Part shown: in pieces, positions 52,229 through 62,200 of the stretch
Layout: the number at the start of each line of letters is the position of its first letter
How positions within the stretch are numbered: the stretch's first letter is position 1
Assembly (NCBI RefSeq): GCF_014145325.1
Contig: NZ_JACHTF010000006.1
Coordinates: forward strand, 62,001 to 126,000
Source of the DNA: Marilutibacter spongiae
Lineage (GTDB): Bacteria > Pseudomonadota > Gammaproteobacteria > Xanthomonadales > Xanthomonadaceae
Direction: 5' to 3'
DNA: 64,000 nucleotides
Program-made: the position numbers and the translations under genes
The notes under the pieces: generated by a model
What the model was told of the DNA's origin: nothing
Database searches by the model: none
The model's input: only the letters and a program-made list of their open reading frames with translations

Positions 52229-52543
52229 ATGAAGACGCAGATTTGGCTGACCGGCGTGTCGCTGACCGTCGTGCTGGCGTTCGTGCCGGCCTGCGCGGGC
52301 GTACTCGACCCGCATTGCACGCCCGCCAAGGCCGCCAAGAGCGCCGCGGCGAAGGCAACGGTGGGCGTGGGCGGACGGTGCGATGCCAAGGAAACCATCA
52401 AGGACACCGCCGACGACGCCCTCGACCTGGACCTGGATGCGGACGACGCGAAGGACAAGCTGGACGACGTACGCGACAAGGCGGACGACGCCCACGACAA
52501 GCTCGACGACGCCGTCCACGACCGCGGCGATCGCGACGACTGA
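52229..52543 (+). CDS. Small acidic exported protein, unknown
   Basis: A 104-aa protein with an N-terminal signal (MKTQIWLTGVSLTVVLAFVPACAG). The Cys of VPAC could be lipidated, but Pro at -2 is atypical. Three more Cys/Ala-Lys residues follow, then the last 45 residues are almost only Asp, Lys, Ala, Leu with a repeating pattern (DAKDKLDDVRDKADDAHDKLDD), likely a charged helix or coiled coil. A strong ribosome site (AAGG at 52222-52225) precedes the ATG. I know no family. It is placed between sspA and sspB, and could bind cations or sit at the envelope; function is unknown. Confidence 0.75.
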   Translation: MKTQIWLTGVSLTVVLAFVPACAGVLDPHCTPAKAAKSAAAKATVGVGGRCDAKETIKDTADDALDLDLDADDAKDKLDDVRDKADDAHDKLDDAVHDRGDRDD

Positions 52544-52676
52544 CCTCCCGGGCGGCGTCCGCGCACGGGCCTGCCCCGTCACCGGCATCGACAAGCGCGC
52601 GCCGGGCCTGCAAAGTAGCAGGGCCCGCAGGGGGCGCGCGGCAACGCTTTTTTCTCGACCCGGCAGTAAATGCGCA

Positions 52677-53195
52677 ATGACTGATGACTCACCCGGCATG
52701 ACCAGCCACCGCCCCTACCTGCTGCGGGCGCTGTACGAGTGGATTGCCGACAACGACATGACCCCGCACCTGCTGGTGGACGCCACCCGGCAGGGCGTGC
52801 GGGTGCCGTCCCATGCGGTCAGCGAAGGCAAGATCGTGCTCAATATCGCCCAGCGCGCGGTCTCGCACCTGGAAATGGGCAACGAATCGATCGACTTCAG
52901 CGCGCGCTTTGGTGGCGTCAGCCAAGCCGTGTCGGTGCCGGTGAGCGCGGTGCTGGCGATCTATTCACGTGAAACGGGGCAGGGCATGGCCCTGCCCGAT
53001 GACTCGGCGATGGCGGGCAGCGGCGGCGACGCCGGCCCGGACGAGGCGAGCGGGGACGACGTCGCGGGAAGCCCGTCGTCGCCGGCCTTGAGCGCGGTGC
53101 CCAGCGAGCGTGCCCCGGACGGGGATGGCGACGGCGACGACGACGGCCCGCCTTCCGGCCCGCGGCGTACCGGCCACCTGCGCGTGGTCAAGTAG
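52677..53195 (+). CDS. sspB: ClpXP adaptor, stringent starvation protein B
   Basis: A 172-aa adaptor that delivers ssrA-tagged proteins to ClpXP. The N-terminal 105 residues form the substrate-binding fold (RPYLLRALYEWIADNDMTPHLLVDA, then GVRVPSHAV). A disordered acidic/glycine tail of about 55 residues follows, and the final LRVVK is the ClpX-binding motif. ATG 52677 and 52698 are both possible. Confidence 0.95.
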   Translation: MTDDSPGMTSHRPYLLRALYEWIADNDMTPHLLVDATRQGVRVPSHAVSEGKIVLNIAQRAVSHLEMGNESIDFSARFGGVSQAVSVPVSAVLAIYSRETGQGMALPDDSAMAGSGGDAGPDEASGDDVAGSPSSPALSAVPSERAPDGDGDGDDDGPPSGPRRTGHLRVVK

Positions 53196-53219
53196 GCGCG
53201 CCAGGGCGCTGGGGCCGTT

Positions 53220-53543
53220 TCAGGGCGTCGTGCGCCCGTCGGGCAGCGGCGGACCGCTGAACACGACGAGGCGGTCGCCCCGCAGCACCATCCGACCCGA
53301 ACGGCGGTCCTCGCCGTCGACCGAATAGTCGAAACGGAAGCTGCGCTCCAGGCCCAGCCTGCCGTCCTCGTGGCGACACAGGCGCAGCCCGTGCGCATGC
53401 ACGGTCTGGTCCAGCCATTGCACGCCGGCCGCTCTGCAGGCCTCGCGGCCCAGGCGCTCGGCCTGTTCGGCCGCGGCACGCGCGGCATTCCACCAGGCAT
53501 AGCCGATGGCACCCAGCAGCATCACCACGATCGCGGTCGGCAT
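53220..53543 (-). CDS. DUF3301 domain protein
   Basis: A 107-aa protein with one N-terminal membrane helix (IVVMLLGAIGYAWWNAARAA) and a small domain with AAGVQWLDQTVHAHGLRLCRHEDGRLGLERSFRFDYS, the DUF3301 pattern. Function unknown. It lies 12 bases after nadC on the minus strand, as often seen in this group. Confidence 0.88.
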   Translation of the reverse strand: MPTAIVVMLLGAIGYAWWNAARAAAEQAERLGREACRAAGVQWLDQTVHAHGLRLCRHEDGRLGLERSFRFDYSVDGEDRRSGRMVLRGDRLVVFSGPPLPDGRTTP

Positions 53544-53555
53544 GGGGGTTCCGGG

Positions 53556-54428
53556 TCAGTGCGGCGCAGGGCCGAGCTTGAGGGACAGGTCGATCGCGTG
53601 GACATGCTTGGTCAGTCCGCCGATCGAGATGTAGTCGACCCCGTCCTCGGCGATCGCGCGGAGGCCGGCGAGGTCGACGCCGCCGGAGACTTCCAGCGGA
53701 ATGCGGCCGGAGAACGGCGCGGCGCGCGCGATCGCGACCGCCTCGCGGCGCATCGCCGCGCTGAAGTCGTCGACCAGGATGCGATCGCAGCCTGCCTCGA
53801 GCGCCTCGCGCAGCTGGTCGATCGATTCGACCTCCACGATCAGCGGCAGCGTGGGATGCATGGCGCGCGCGCCGCGGATCGCGGCCGTGAGCGAGCCTGC
53901 GGCACGCACGTGGTTCTCCTTGAGCATCACCTGGTCGTAGAGGCCCATGCGGTGGTTGACCCCGCCGCCGGTGCGCACCGCGTATTTCTGCGCCTGGCGC
54001 AGGCCGGGCAGGGTCTTGCGGGTGTCGAGGATGCGCGTGCCGGTGCCGCGGACGGCGTCGACGTGGGCCGCGGTGACGGTGGCCGTGCCGCTCAGGGTCT
54101 GCATGAAGTTGAGCGAGGCGCGCTCGGCGCTGACCAGGGCGCGGTTGCGCCCCTGCAGGGTCGCCAGCACCGTGCCAGCGTCTACCCGCTGGCCTTCCGC
54201 GACCCGCCAGTCGATGCGCACGAGCGGGTCCAGTGCGCGGTGGCAGGCGTCGAACCACGGCCGCCCGCAGACGACCGCGTCCTCCTTGCACAGCAGGTAG
54301 GCGACGTCCCCGGCATCGGGGAGCAGGGCGGCGGTGACGTCGCCGCTGCCGATGTCCTCGGCCAGGGCCGCGGCCACGTCGGCCTGTACGGCCGACGCGG
54401 GCGGGGGCGCGACGTCCGGCGCGTTCAT
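53556..54428 (-). CDS. nadC: Nicotinate-nucleotide pyrophosphorylase (carboxylating)
   Basis: A 290-aa quinolinate phosphoribosyltransferase of NAD synthesis. Conserved motifs are RTGGGVNHRMGLYDQVMLKENH, the Lys of DTRKTLPG, EVES and DDFS, with SGGVDL near the end. Overlaps the Trm112-like gene stop as ATGA. nadA and nadB are not in the window. Confidence 0.95.
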   Translation of the reverse strand: MNAPDVAPPPASAVQADVAAALAEDIGSGDVTAALLPDAGDVAYLLCKEDAVVCGRPWFDACHRALDPLVRIDWRVAEGQRVDAGTVLATLQGRNRALVSAERASLNFMQTLSGTATVTAAHVDAVRGTGTRILDTRKTLPGLRQAQKYAVRTGGGVNHRMGLYDQVMLKENHVRAAGSLTAAIRGARAMHPTLPLIVEVESIDQLREALEAGCDRILVDDFSAAMRREAVAIARAAPFSGRIPLEVSGGVDLAGLRAIAEDGVDYISIGGLTKHVHAIDLSLKLGPAPH

Positions 54429-54694
54429 GCCGCGGCGAAGCCCGCGATACCGTCGGTGGCGATGGCGTCCTCGGCCAGCAGCACCGGGATGCCGTCGTCC
54501 ACGCGGTACACCGTGCGGCGGTCGCGGGTGACCAGCGCCTGCGCCAGCGGCGCGGCCTGGGCGCTGCCGTCGCCGCGCAGGGCCGTGCCGGCGTCGATGG
54601 CGGCGTTGACGGCCTTCAGGCCCGCGTCGTCGAGCAGGGCGAGGGGCTGGCGGGTGGTCGGGCAGACCAGGAGGTCGAGCAGCTTGCGATCCAT
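54425..54694 (-). CDS. Trm112-like protein
   Basis: An 89-aa Trm112/YcaR family protein (MDRKLLDLLVCPTTRQPLALLD, then YRVDDGIPVLLAEDA). Eukaryotic Trm112 activates methyltransferases; the bacterial role is unclear. The usual CxxC zinc motif is reduced to CPTT, with one Cys. ATG 54694 is chosen because the family begins there. Upstream of nadC and divergent from purE. Confidence 0.9.
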   Translation of the reverse strand: MDRKLLDLLVCPTTRQPLALLDDAGLKAVNAAIDAGTALRGDGSAQAAPLAQALVTRDRRTVYRVDDGIPVLLAEDAIATDGIAGFAAA

Positions 54695-54766
54695 GGCTTC
54701 ACGTCGGTTCGGGAGGGAATGCGGCGGCACGGGAGCGCTGAACTACTCTGGCCGTGCCAACCGGCC

Positions 54767-54772
54767 TAGAAT
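54767..54772 (+). promoter_or_regulatory. Candidate -10 TAGAAT for purE
   Basis: TAGAAT lies 25 bases upstream of the purE ATG, the same hexamer as before ask-lysA. No PurR-like palindrome and no good -35 were found. Confidence 0.5.
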
Positions 54773-54796
54773 ACCGTTTTGACGTTGGGCCAAGCC

Positions 54797-55312
54797 ATGA
54801 CTGATAGCAAGGCCGCGACCGACGCCCAGCCGCTGGTGGGCATCGTGATGGGGTCGCGTTCGGACTGGGAGACCATGCAGCACGCCGCTGCGAAGCTCGA
54901 AGCGCTGGGCGTGCCGCACGAGGTACGCGTGGTATCCGCGCACCGCACCCCTGACGTGCTGTTCGACTATGCCGCGACCGCGCGGTCGCGTGGGCTGCAG
55001 GCGATCATCGCCGGCGCCGGCGGCGCCGCCCACCTCCCGGGCATGCTCGCCGCCAAGACGCCGGTGCCGGTGCTGGGCGTGCCGGTGCAGAGCAAGGCGC
55101 TCAACGGCATGGACTCGCTGCTCTCGATCGTGCAGATGCCGGCCGGGATCCCGGTGGCGACCTTCGCGATCGGCAACGCCGGGGCCGCCAATGCCGCGTT
55201 GTTCGCCGCCGCGATGCTGGCGCCGACGCATCCGCCCATCGGCGAGGCGCTCGACGCGTTCCGCCGCAAGCAGACCGACGACGTCGCCGGCAACGACGAC
55301 CCGCGCCAATGA
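54797..55312 (+). CDS. purE: 5-(carboxyamino)imidazole ribonucleotide mutase
   Basis: A 171-aa class I PurE, moving the carboxyl group of N5-CAIR to give CAIR in purine synthesis. Motifs [17 protein letters not shown] and [25 protein letters not shown] are present. ATG 54797 is preferred over a TTG at 54779. It is coupled to purK by ATGA (55309-55312). Confidence 0.97.
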   Translation: MTDSKAATDAQPLVGIVMGSRSDWETMQHAAAKLEALGVPHEVRVVSAHRTPDVLFDYAATARSRGLQAIIAGAGGAAHLPGMLAAKTPVPVLGVPVQSKALNGMDSLLSIVQMPAGIPVATFAIGNAGAANAALFAAAMLAPTHPPIGEALDAFRRKQTDDVAGNDDPRQ

Positions 55313-56463
55313 GCGGCGGCACGATGACCACCGTGGGCATCCTCGGCGGCGGCCAGCTGGCGCGCATGCTGGCGCTGGCCGGCGCGCCGCTGGGCCTGCG
55401 CTTCAAGGTCATGGACACCTCGGCCGAAGCCTGCGCCGGGCAGTTCGCGCCGATGGTCGTGGGCGATTACCGCGACGATGCGGCACTGGCCGAGTTCGCC
55501 TCCAGTGTCGACGTCGCCACCTTCGACTTCGAGAACGTACCCGCCGAATCGGCGCAATGGCTGGCCGAGCGCTTCCCGGTGTTCCCCAGTCCCCGTGCGC
55601 TGGCGGTGGCCCAGGACCGGCTCGCAGAGAAGACCCTCTTCCGCGAGCTCGGCATCCCGGTGCCGGACTTCGCGCCGATCGACACGCGCGAAGACCTCGA
55701 CGCGGCGCTGGCACGCGTCGGCGTGCCGTGCATCCTGAAGACGCGCCGGCTGGGCTACGACGGCAAGGGGCAGTTCCGCATCCGTTCGCTGGCCGACGCC
55801 GACGCCGCCTGGGCCGCGCTCGGCGAGCAGGCCGCTACCGTCGGCCTGATCCTGGAGGGCTTCGTCGCCTTCGACCGCGAGCTGTCGGTGGTGGCCGTGC
55901 GCGGCCGGGACGGCGAGTTCCGCACCTGGCCGCTGACCGAGAACTGGCATGTCGACGGCGTGCTCTCGGCCAGTCTGGCGCCGGCGGTGGCCGACGACGT
56001 GCTCACCGCGACCGCGTTCGACTACGCCCGCGCGCTGGCCGAGGCGCTCGACTATGTCGGCGTCTTCGCCCTCGAGCTGTTCTGCCGCGATGGCGAGCTG
56101 CTGGCCAACGAGCTGGCGCCGCGGGTCCACAATTCCGGCCACTGGAGCATCGAAGGCAGCGAGACCAGCCAGTTCCAGAACCACCTGCGCGCCGTCCTCG
56201 GCCTGCCGCTGGGCGACACGCGCATGGTCGGCCATGCGTGCATGCTCAACTGGATCGGCGCGATGCCCGATGCCGGCCCGGTGCTGGCCGAGCCGGGCGG
56301 GCACTGGCACGACTACGGCAAGTCGCCGCGCGAGGGCCGCAAGGTCGGCCACGCGACCCTGCGCGCCGACGGCGTTGCCGACCTGGGCCATGCCCTGGAG
56401 CGCGTCGGCCGTGCCCTGGGGCGCGAGGCGCAGGTCGCGCCGGTCATCGCCCGCCTGGGCTGA
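55309..56463 (+). CDS. purK: 5-(carboxyamino)imidazole ribonucleotide synthase
   Basis: A 384-aa ATP-grasp enzyme that makes N5-CAIR from AIR, bicarbonate and [11 protein letters not shown] at the N-terminus, [15 protein letters not shown] and [15 protein letters not shown] are diagnostic. ATG 55309 overlaps purE; ATG 55324 would start directly at [12 protein letters not shown] hairpin terminator follows. Confidence 0.97.
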   Translation: MSGGTMTTVGILGGGQLARMLALAGAPLGLRFKVMDTSAEACAGQFAPMVVGDYRDDAALAEFASSVDVATFDFENVPAESAQWLAERFPVFPSPRALAVAQDRLAEKTLFRELGIPVPDFAPIDTREDLDAALARVGVPCILKTRRLGYDGKGQFRIRSLADADAAWAALGEQAATVGLILEGFVAFDRELSVVAVRGRDGEFRTWPLTENWHVDGVLSASLAPAVADDVLTATAFDYARALAEALDYVGVFALELFCRDGELLANELAPRVHNSGHWSIEGSETSQFQNHLRAVLGLPLGDTRMVGHACMLNWIGAMPDAGPVLAEPGGHWHDYGKSPREGRKVGHATLRADGVADLGHALERVGRALGREAQVAPVIARLG

Positions 56464-56498
56464 GTCCGGGGCGGCCGCGCCGCCGTCCGCCCCAACGC

Positions 56499-56526
56499 AG
56501 GACGGCCGGGTTGCCCCGGCCGTCCT
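56499..56526. terminator. Hairpin between purK and sodB
   Basis: AGGACGGCCGGG (56499-56510) pairs perfectly over 12 bases with CCCGGCCGTCCT (56515-56526) around TTGC. It lies between convergent genes and lacks a T-run on either side, so it may be a bidirectional but weak terminator. Confidence 0.6.
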
Positions 56527-56549
56527 GGTGGTACCGGTGGATCGCCCGC

Positions 56550-57128
56550 TTACTTCATCTGCGAGGCGATGAACTCCCAGTTGACCAGGTTCCAGAACGC
56601 GTCCATGTACTTCGGGCGCGCGTTGCGGTAGTCGATGTAGTAGGCATGCTCCCACACGTCGCAGGTCATCAGCGGGGTGTCCTCGCCGGTGAGCGGCGTG
56701 GCCGCGTTGGAGGTGCTGACCAGGGCGACGGAGCCGTCGGCGCGCTGCACCAGCCAGGCCCAGCCGGACCCGAAGGTGCCGACGGCGGTCTTGGTGAACT
56801 CGTCCTTGAACGTCGCGAAGTCGCCGAAGGCCTTGTTGATCGCCTCGGCCAGCTTGCCCGTCGGCTCGCCGCCACCGGCGGGGGACAGGCAGTTCCAGTA
56901 GAAGGTGTGGTTCCAGACCTGCGCCGCGTTGTTGAACATGCCGCCCTGCGACTTGCGGACGATCTCTTCCAGCGACAGGTCGGCGAACTCCGTGCCCTCG
57001 ATCATCTTGTTGAGGTTGGTGACGTAGGTCTGGTGGTGCTTGCCGTAATGGAAGTCGATCGTCTCGCCGGAGATGTGCGGTTCCAGCGCGGTGCGGTCGT
57101 AGGGCAGGGCAGGCAGTTCAATCGCCAT
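56550..57128 (-). CDS. sodB: Superoxide dismutase, iron type
   Basis: A 192-aa Fe/Mn-family superoxide dismutase. Metal ligands are His27 in [11 protein letters not shown], His in [11 protein letters not shown], and Asp/His in DVWEHAYY. The [11 protein letters not shown] and GGMFNN context indicates the iron form. AAGGAG lies six bases upstream of the ATG. Confidence 0.96.
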   Translation of the reverse strand: MAIELPALPYDRTALEPHISGETIDFHYGKHHQTYVTNLNKMIEGTEFADLSLEEIVRKSQGGMFNNAAQVWNHTFYWNCLSPAGGGEPTGKLAEAINKAFGDFATFKDEFTKTAVGTFGSGWAWLVQRADGSVALVSTSNAATPLTGEDTPLMTCDVWEHAYYIDYRNARPKYMDAFWNLVNWEFIASQMK

Positions 57129-57214
57129 GGGGGGCTCCTTGTGGCTCGATTTGGTTGGCTGAAGGCGAACCCTGACGTGCCGGCGGCGGCCACGTCCAGG
57201 ACTTCTTGAGGGCT

Positions 57215-57220
57215 TACAAT
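57215..57220 (+). promoter_or_regulatory. Candidate -10 TACAAT upstream of grxD
   Basis: TACAAT lies 118 bases upstream of the grxD ATG, between it and the divergent sodB gene. The -35 match is poor; no Fur-like palindrome was seen. Confidence 0.35.
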
Positions 57221-57338
57221 AGGGGCAGTCGGCGCAGGCGGGATCGGCCGCGAGCCTCTCGACTGACCGCCCCATTCTATCCCCACCACGTGTTGGCGCA
57301 CCGTCAAGCCGCGCAACAGCCCATTCCAGGAGTAGTCG

Positions 57339-57659
57339 ATGTCCGTGCTCGAACGGATCCAGGCCGAGGTCGAGGGCCACCCGATCGTGTTGTTCATGAA
57401 GGGGACGCCGCAGTTCCCCATGTGCGGGTTCTCCAGTCGCGCCATCCAGGCGCTGACCGAGGCCGGCGCTACGCAGCTGCATACCGTCAACGTGCTCGAG
57501 GACCCGGAGGTCCGCGCCAACCTGCCCCGGTTCTCCAACTGGCCGACCTTCCCGCAGCTGTTCATCCATGGCGAACTGATCGGCGGTTGCGACATCACCG
57601 TCGAGCTGTTCGAGTCGGGCGAGCTGGCGCGCATGATCAGCGAGACGCAGGCATCGTGA
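57339..57659 (+). CDS. grxD: Monothiol glutaredoxin
   Basis: A 106-aa CGFS-type glutaredoxin (Cys29 in PMCGFS) that carries iron-sulfur clusters. [19 protein letters not shown] is the glutathione/cluster region. CAGGAG (57327-57332) lies six bases before the ATG. Its stop overlaps the SDR start (GTGA). Confidence 0.97.
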   Translation: MSVLERIQAEVEGHPIVLFMKGTPQFPMCGFSSRAIQALTEAGATQLHTVNVLEDPEVRANLPRFSNWPTFPQLFIHGELIGGCDITVELFESGELARMISETQAS

Positions 57660-58405
57660 GCGACGCATCGCCGCAGGCGGCCGACCCGGGCACGCGCCTG
57701 GACGGCCGGGTGGTGCTGGTCACCGGTGCGCACGGCGGGCTGGGCAGCGCCGCCGCCCGGGCCTGCGCCGAGGCCGGCGCGACGGTCGTGCTGCTGGGCC
57801 GCAAGCTGCCCAGGCTCAATCGCGTGTACGACGCCGTGGCCGCCGCCGGCCCCGAGCCGCTGCTGTATCCCTTCGACCTGGAGGGCGCGGCGCCGGACGA
57901 TCATGCCGAACTGGCGGCGCGGATCGAATCCGAGCTTGGCCGGCTCGACGGGCTGCTGCACTGCGCCGCCGAGTTCCGCGGCCTCACCCCGCTGCCGCAG
58001 ACCGACCCGGCGCAGGTGGCGCGCGCGATCCACGTCAACCTGACCGCGCCGGTCTGGCTTACCCAGGCCTGCCTGCCCGTGTTGTCGAAGGCCGCCGACG
58101 CGGCGGTCGTGTTCACCCTCGACGCGCCCGAGCGGGTCGGCGGCGCCTATTGGGGTGGCTACGGCCTCGCCCAGCACGGGCTCGCGGCCGCGGTCGGCAT
58201 GCTGCACCACGAACTGATCGGTTCGAACATCCGCGTCAGCGGCCTGCGTCCCGGGCCGATGCGCACGCCGCTGCGCTCACGGGCCTATGCCGACGACAAC
58301 GATCCGCGCACGCGCGATCCGTCGGTCTACGCACCGGCCTGCGTGACCCTTCTATCGGCGCGGGGCGGCGTGCACCGCGGCCAGGTCTGGAGTCCTCCGG
58401 CATGA
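57656..58405 (+). CDS. SDR-family protein with degenerate active site
   Basis: A 249-aa short-chain dehydrogenase-like protein, closest in layout to YciK. The NAD(P) motif TGAHGGLG (23-30) is kept. The catalytic YxxxK is replaced: Tyr169-Gly-Leu-Ala-Gln173, so the Lys is Gln, and the upstream catalytic Ser region reads FTLDAPE. It may thus be inactive as an oxidoreductase, or use a changed mechanism. GTG start at 57656 overlaps the grxD stop; the marC start overlaps its own stop, giving a coupled grxD-SDR-marC operon. Confidence 0.88.
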   Translation: MSDASPQAADPGTRLDGRVVLVTGAHGGLGSAAARACAEAGATVVLLGRKLPRLNRVYDAVAAAGPEPLLYPFDLEGAAPDDHAELAARIESELGRLDGLLHCAAEFRGLTPLPQTDPAQVARAIHVNLTAPVWLTQACLPVLSKAADAAVVFTLDAPERVGGAYWGGYGLAQHGLAAAVGMLHHELIGSNIRVSGLRPGPMRTPLRSRAYADDNDPRTRDPSVYAPACVTLLSARGGVHRGQVWSPPA

Positions 58406-58998
58406 CCATCGCATCGGCGGCGCTGTTGCTGTTCCTGATCCTCGATCCGCTCGGCAACATCCCCATCTTCCTGAGCCTGCTGCGCAGCCTGCCGCCCCGG
58501 CGGCAGCGCATCGTCCTGGCCCGCGAGCTGCTGATCGCGCTGGCGGTGCTGATGATGTTCCTGTGGGGCGGCAAGTACGCGCTGGAGCTGATGCACCTGC
58601 GCCAGGAGTCGGTGTCCATCGCCGGCGGCATCGTGCTGTTCCTGATCGGCATCCGCATGATCTTCCCGCGACCGGAGGGCCTGATGGGCGAACTGCCCGA
58701 CGGCGAGCCGTTCATCGTGCCCATGGCCATCCCATTGGTGGCGGGGCCATCGGGGATGGCGGCGGTCATGCTGATGGGCAGCGACGACCCCACCCGGCTG
58801 GGCGACTGGAGCATCGCGCTGCTGATCGCCTGGGGCGCCACCGCGGCGATCCTGTTCTCGGCCACCCTGCTCTACAAGTTGCTGGGCGGACGGGCACTTT
58901 CGGCCATCGAACGCCTGATGGGCATGTTGCTGGTGGCGATCTCGGTGCAGATGTTCCTCGATGGTCTCGGGACTTACCTGCAGATCGCCGCACCTTGA
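58402..58998 (+). CDS. MarC family membrane protein
   Basis: A 198-aa inner-membrane protein with six helices, matching the MarC/YhgN family (LLLFLILDPLGNIPIFLSLLR at the start, PMAIPLVAGPSGMAAVMLM in the middle). The role is unknown; earlier links to multidrug resistance were not upheld as far as I recall. Start overlaps the SDR stop (ATGA). Confidence 0.93.
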   Translation: MTIASAALLLFLILDPLGNIPIFLSLLRSLPPRRQRIVLARELLIALAVLMMFLWGGKYALELMHLRQESVSIAGGIVLFLIGIRMIFPRPEGLMGELPDGEPFIVPMAIPLVAGPSGMAAVMLMGSDDPTRLGDWSIALLIAWGATAAILFSATLLYKLLGGRALSAIERLMGMLLVAISVQMFLDGLGTYLQIAAP

Positions 58999-59089
58999 GC
59001 GAACTTGACGTCTTGTTCAGGTCCGTGTGAGGGGCGTGGGCCAATTCGATGACTTTCTTCACGATACTGTAACGTAGGGATCGTAGCGT

Positions 59090-59106
59090 GTTAAAGTGCC
59101 GTTAAC
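59090..59106 (+). promoter_or_regulatory. GTTAA inverted repeat upstream of receptor
   Basis: GTTAA (59090-59094) and TTAAC (59102-59106) form an inverted repeat with 7-base spacing, 125 bases upstream of the receptor ATG in an otherwise gene-free stretch (58999-59230). It could be an operator; no matching regulator is nearby. Confidence 0.35.
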
Positions 59107-59230
59107 CCGGAGGGGCGCACTGCGCCAGCCGGGCTCTAGCGGATGCACTTTGCTGATCGATGCGGGCGATGCGTTTCCGCTGCAAGGAAGCGTTCGCCTG
59201 CCAGAACTCCACGTTATTCGAGGCCCCGCC

Positions 59231-62200
59231 ATGACCCATCCGAACCGTGTCCGGCTGTCCAGGCTTACGCTTGGCCTGCTCGCCGTACTCGCCACCGCTC
59301 CCGTCTTTGCCCAGAGCACGTCCGCCGGTATCGGCGGCGTCGTCACCGATGCCAGTGGGCAGCCCGTCCAGGGCGCCAACGTCACCATCACCCACGTCGA
59401 GTCGGGCACGGTGAGCCGGACCACCACCGACGACAGCGGTCGCTACAACGCGCGCGGCCTGCGCGTGGGCGGTCCCTACACCGTCACCATCACGGCGGCC
59501 GACGGTGAGACGACGACCGAGGACAACGTATACCTCGACCTGAACCGGGTGAACGCGATCAACGCGCAGCTCGACGGCGGCGACGCGGTCCTGCTGGACA
59601 CGGTTTCGGTGACGGCCTCTTCCGACCTGTACTCGGTCTTCAGCCCCGACAACAAGGGCGTGGGCACCTCGGTCGCCGGCCGCGTGCTGGAGCTGACCCC
59701 GCAGGCGAACCGCTCGCTCGACGACGTCGCGCGCCTCGATCCGCGCGTCCAGGTGACCGACGCGGGCGATGGCTCGATCTCCGTCGCCGGCGTGAACAAC
59801 CGCTTCAACAACATCTCCGTCGACGGCATGTCGCAGGGCGACCCCTTCGGCCTGAATGCCAACGGCATGCCCTACATCGGCACCCCGATCTCGGTCGACA
59901 CCATCGACGCCTACGACATCAAGGTGGCCGATTACGACGTGGGCTCCGACACCGTCGGCGCCACCGTCAATGCGGTGACCAAGTCCGGTACCAACGAGTT
60001 CCACGGCTCGGTGTACGGCGCCCTGCGCGACGCCGACTGGATGGGCGACCTGGACGGCGACGGCTACCAGGGCTTCGACAACGACCGTACCTTCGGCGCC
60101 ACCCTCGGCGGCCCCATCCTCAAGGACCGCCTGTTCTTCTTCGGTTCGTACGAAGAGCAGACCATCAAGAACTTCGGCGGCTCGGCCACCTCCGACGGCG
60201 TCGCCAACGGCGACGTCACGCAGGCCGACGTCGACCGCGCGATCGCCATCGCCGAGAGCCTGGGCATGCAGCCTGGTTCCTACGGCGCCACCGGCGTCAA
60301 CCTCGAAACCAAGCGCTACCTGGCCAAGCTGGACTGGAACATCAGCGATTTCCACCGCGCCAGCCTGACCTACCAGCAGACCGAGGAGTTCCGCCCGTCG
60401 CCTTACGACGCGTTCTCCGACACCGTCGTGCTGACCAGCCACTGGTACAACATCGACAACGTCACCAAGAACACGTCGCTGCAGCTGTTCAGCGACTGGA
60501 CCGAGAACTTCAGCACCGAAGCGAAGATCAGCTACAACAAGTTCGACCAGGTCAACGGCAATCCCATCGACCAGCCCGAGGTCGAGATCGAGACCGCCAA
60601 CGGCGGTTCGATCTTCATCGGCGAGGACAACAACCGCCACGAGAACCAGATCAACACCGAGCGCGTCTCGGCGTCGATCTTCGGTACGTACTACGCGGGC
60701 GACCACGTCATCAAGGGCGGTTTCGACTACCTGCGCCACGACGTGTTCAATCTGTATGGCCGCGACCTGCATGGTTCGTACGTGTTCGAGAGCCTGGACG
60801 ATTTCGCGGCGGGCGACTACGACGTCTACAACCTGCGCACGCCGGCCCCCGGCTTCGGCGTCGACGACACCGCCGCCGCGCTGGTCTACAGCCAGTGGAG
60901 CCCGTACCTGCAGGACACCTGGCAGGTCAACGACAACCTCTCGCTGACCTACGGCGTGCGAGTCAACATCCCCAGCGTCGACAAGGCCCCGGTCCGCAAC
61001 GACGGCTTCGAGCAGGCCTTCGGTTTCCGCAACGACTACAAGCTCGGTTCCGACAACAAGGTCGTCCTGCCGCGCGTGTCGTTCAACTACATGTTCGACA
61101 CCGATCGCTTCATGCAGCTGCGCGGTGGCCTGGGTTCGTTCCAGAGCGTGCCGCCCTTCGTGTGGCTGGCCAATCCGTACCAGAACAACGGTGGCATGAC
61201 CGCCGTGTCGTATCGCGTGTTCGACCCGACCGAAGCGCCGTTCAGCCCCGATCCGTACAACCAGAACGTGCCGGCCGGAGGCAGCCCGTCGAACCAGATC
61301 GACACCATCGACCCGGACTTCAAGCTGCCGACGGTGTGGAAGGCCAGCCTGGGCTTCGACGCCGAGCTGCCGTGGTACGGCATGATCGGTACGGTCGAGC
61401 TGCAGTCCATCCAGGCGCGCGACGCGGCGTTCTACAAGGCGCTGAACATCGGCCAGGCCCAGGGCACGCTCGCCGACGGCCGCGAAAGCTACTGGTGCAC
61501 GCTGGGCAACACCTCCAGTTCCAACAAGAACTGCGGCCGCAACCCGGACTACAGCTTCAACTCGACCGTGCTGGACAACACCGACAAGGGCGGTTCGAAC
61601 TCGCTGACCCTGTCGCTGAGCAAGCCCATGTCGAACGGCTGGTACGGCAACATCAGCTACACCTACACCGATGCCGACGAAGTGGGCTCGGATGCCAGCT
61701 CGCAGGCATGGTCCAGCTACCAGTACGTCTCGCGCGTCAACCCGAACCAGGAGATCGCCACCACCGCCAGCCGCGAGATCCCGAATTCGATCAAGGCGTC
61801 GCTGGGCTGGGAGCACGCGTTCTTCGGCGACTACAAGTCCAGCGTCTCGCTGTTCTACTACGGGCGTGACGGCCTGCCGTACACCTGGCTGGTCAATGGC
61901 GACGCCAACGGCGACGGCATCTTCCAGGATCCGGCGTACATCCCGCTGGTCAACGATCCGAACGTGAGCTACGGCGGCGCAACCGCGGAGCAGATCGAAG
62001 CGTTCCACCGCTTCATCGCCAACGATCCCTACCTGCAGGCGCACCGTGGCCAGATCGCCGGTCGCAACGAAGGCCGCCTGCCGTGGGTCAACCAGCTCGA
62101 CCTGGGCCTGCAGCAGGAGTTGCCGGGCTTCTTCGCCGACCACAAGTCGACGATCCGCCTGGACATCTACAACGTCCTGAACCTGCTCAACAAGGACTGG

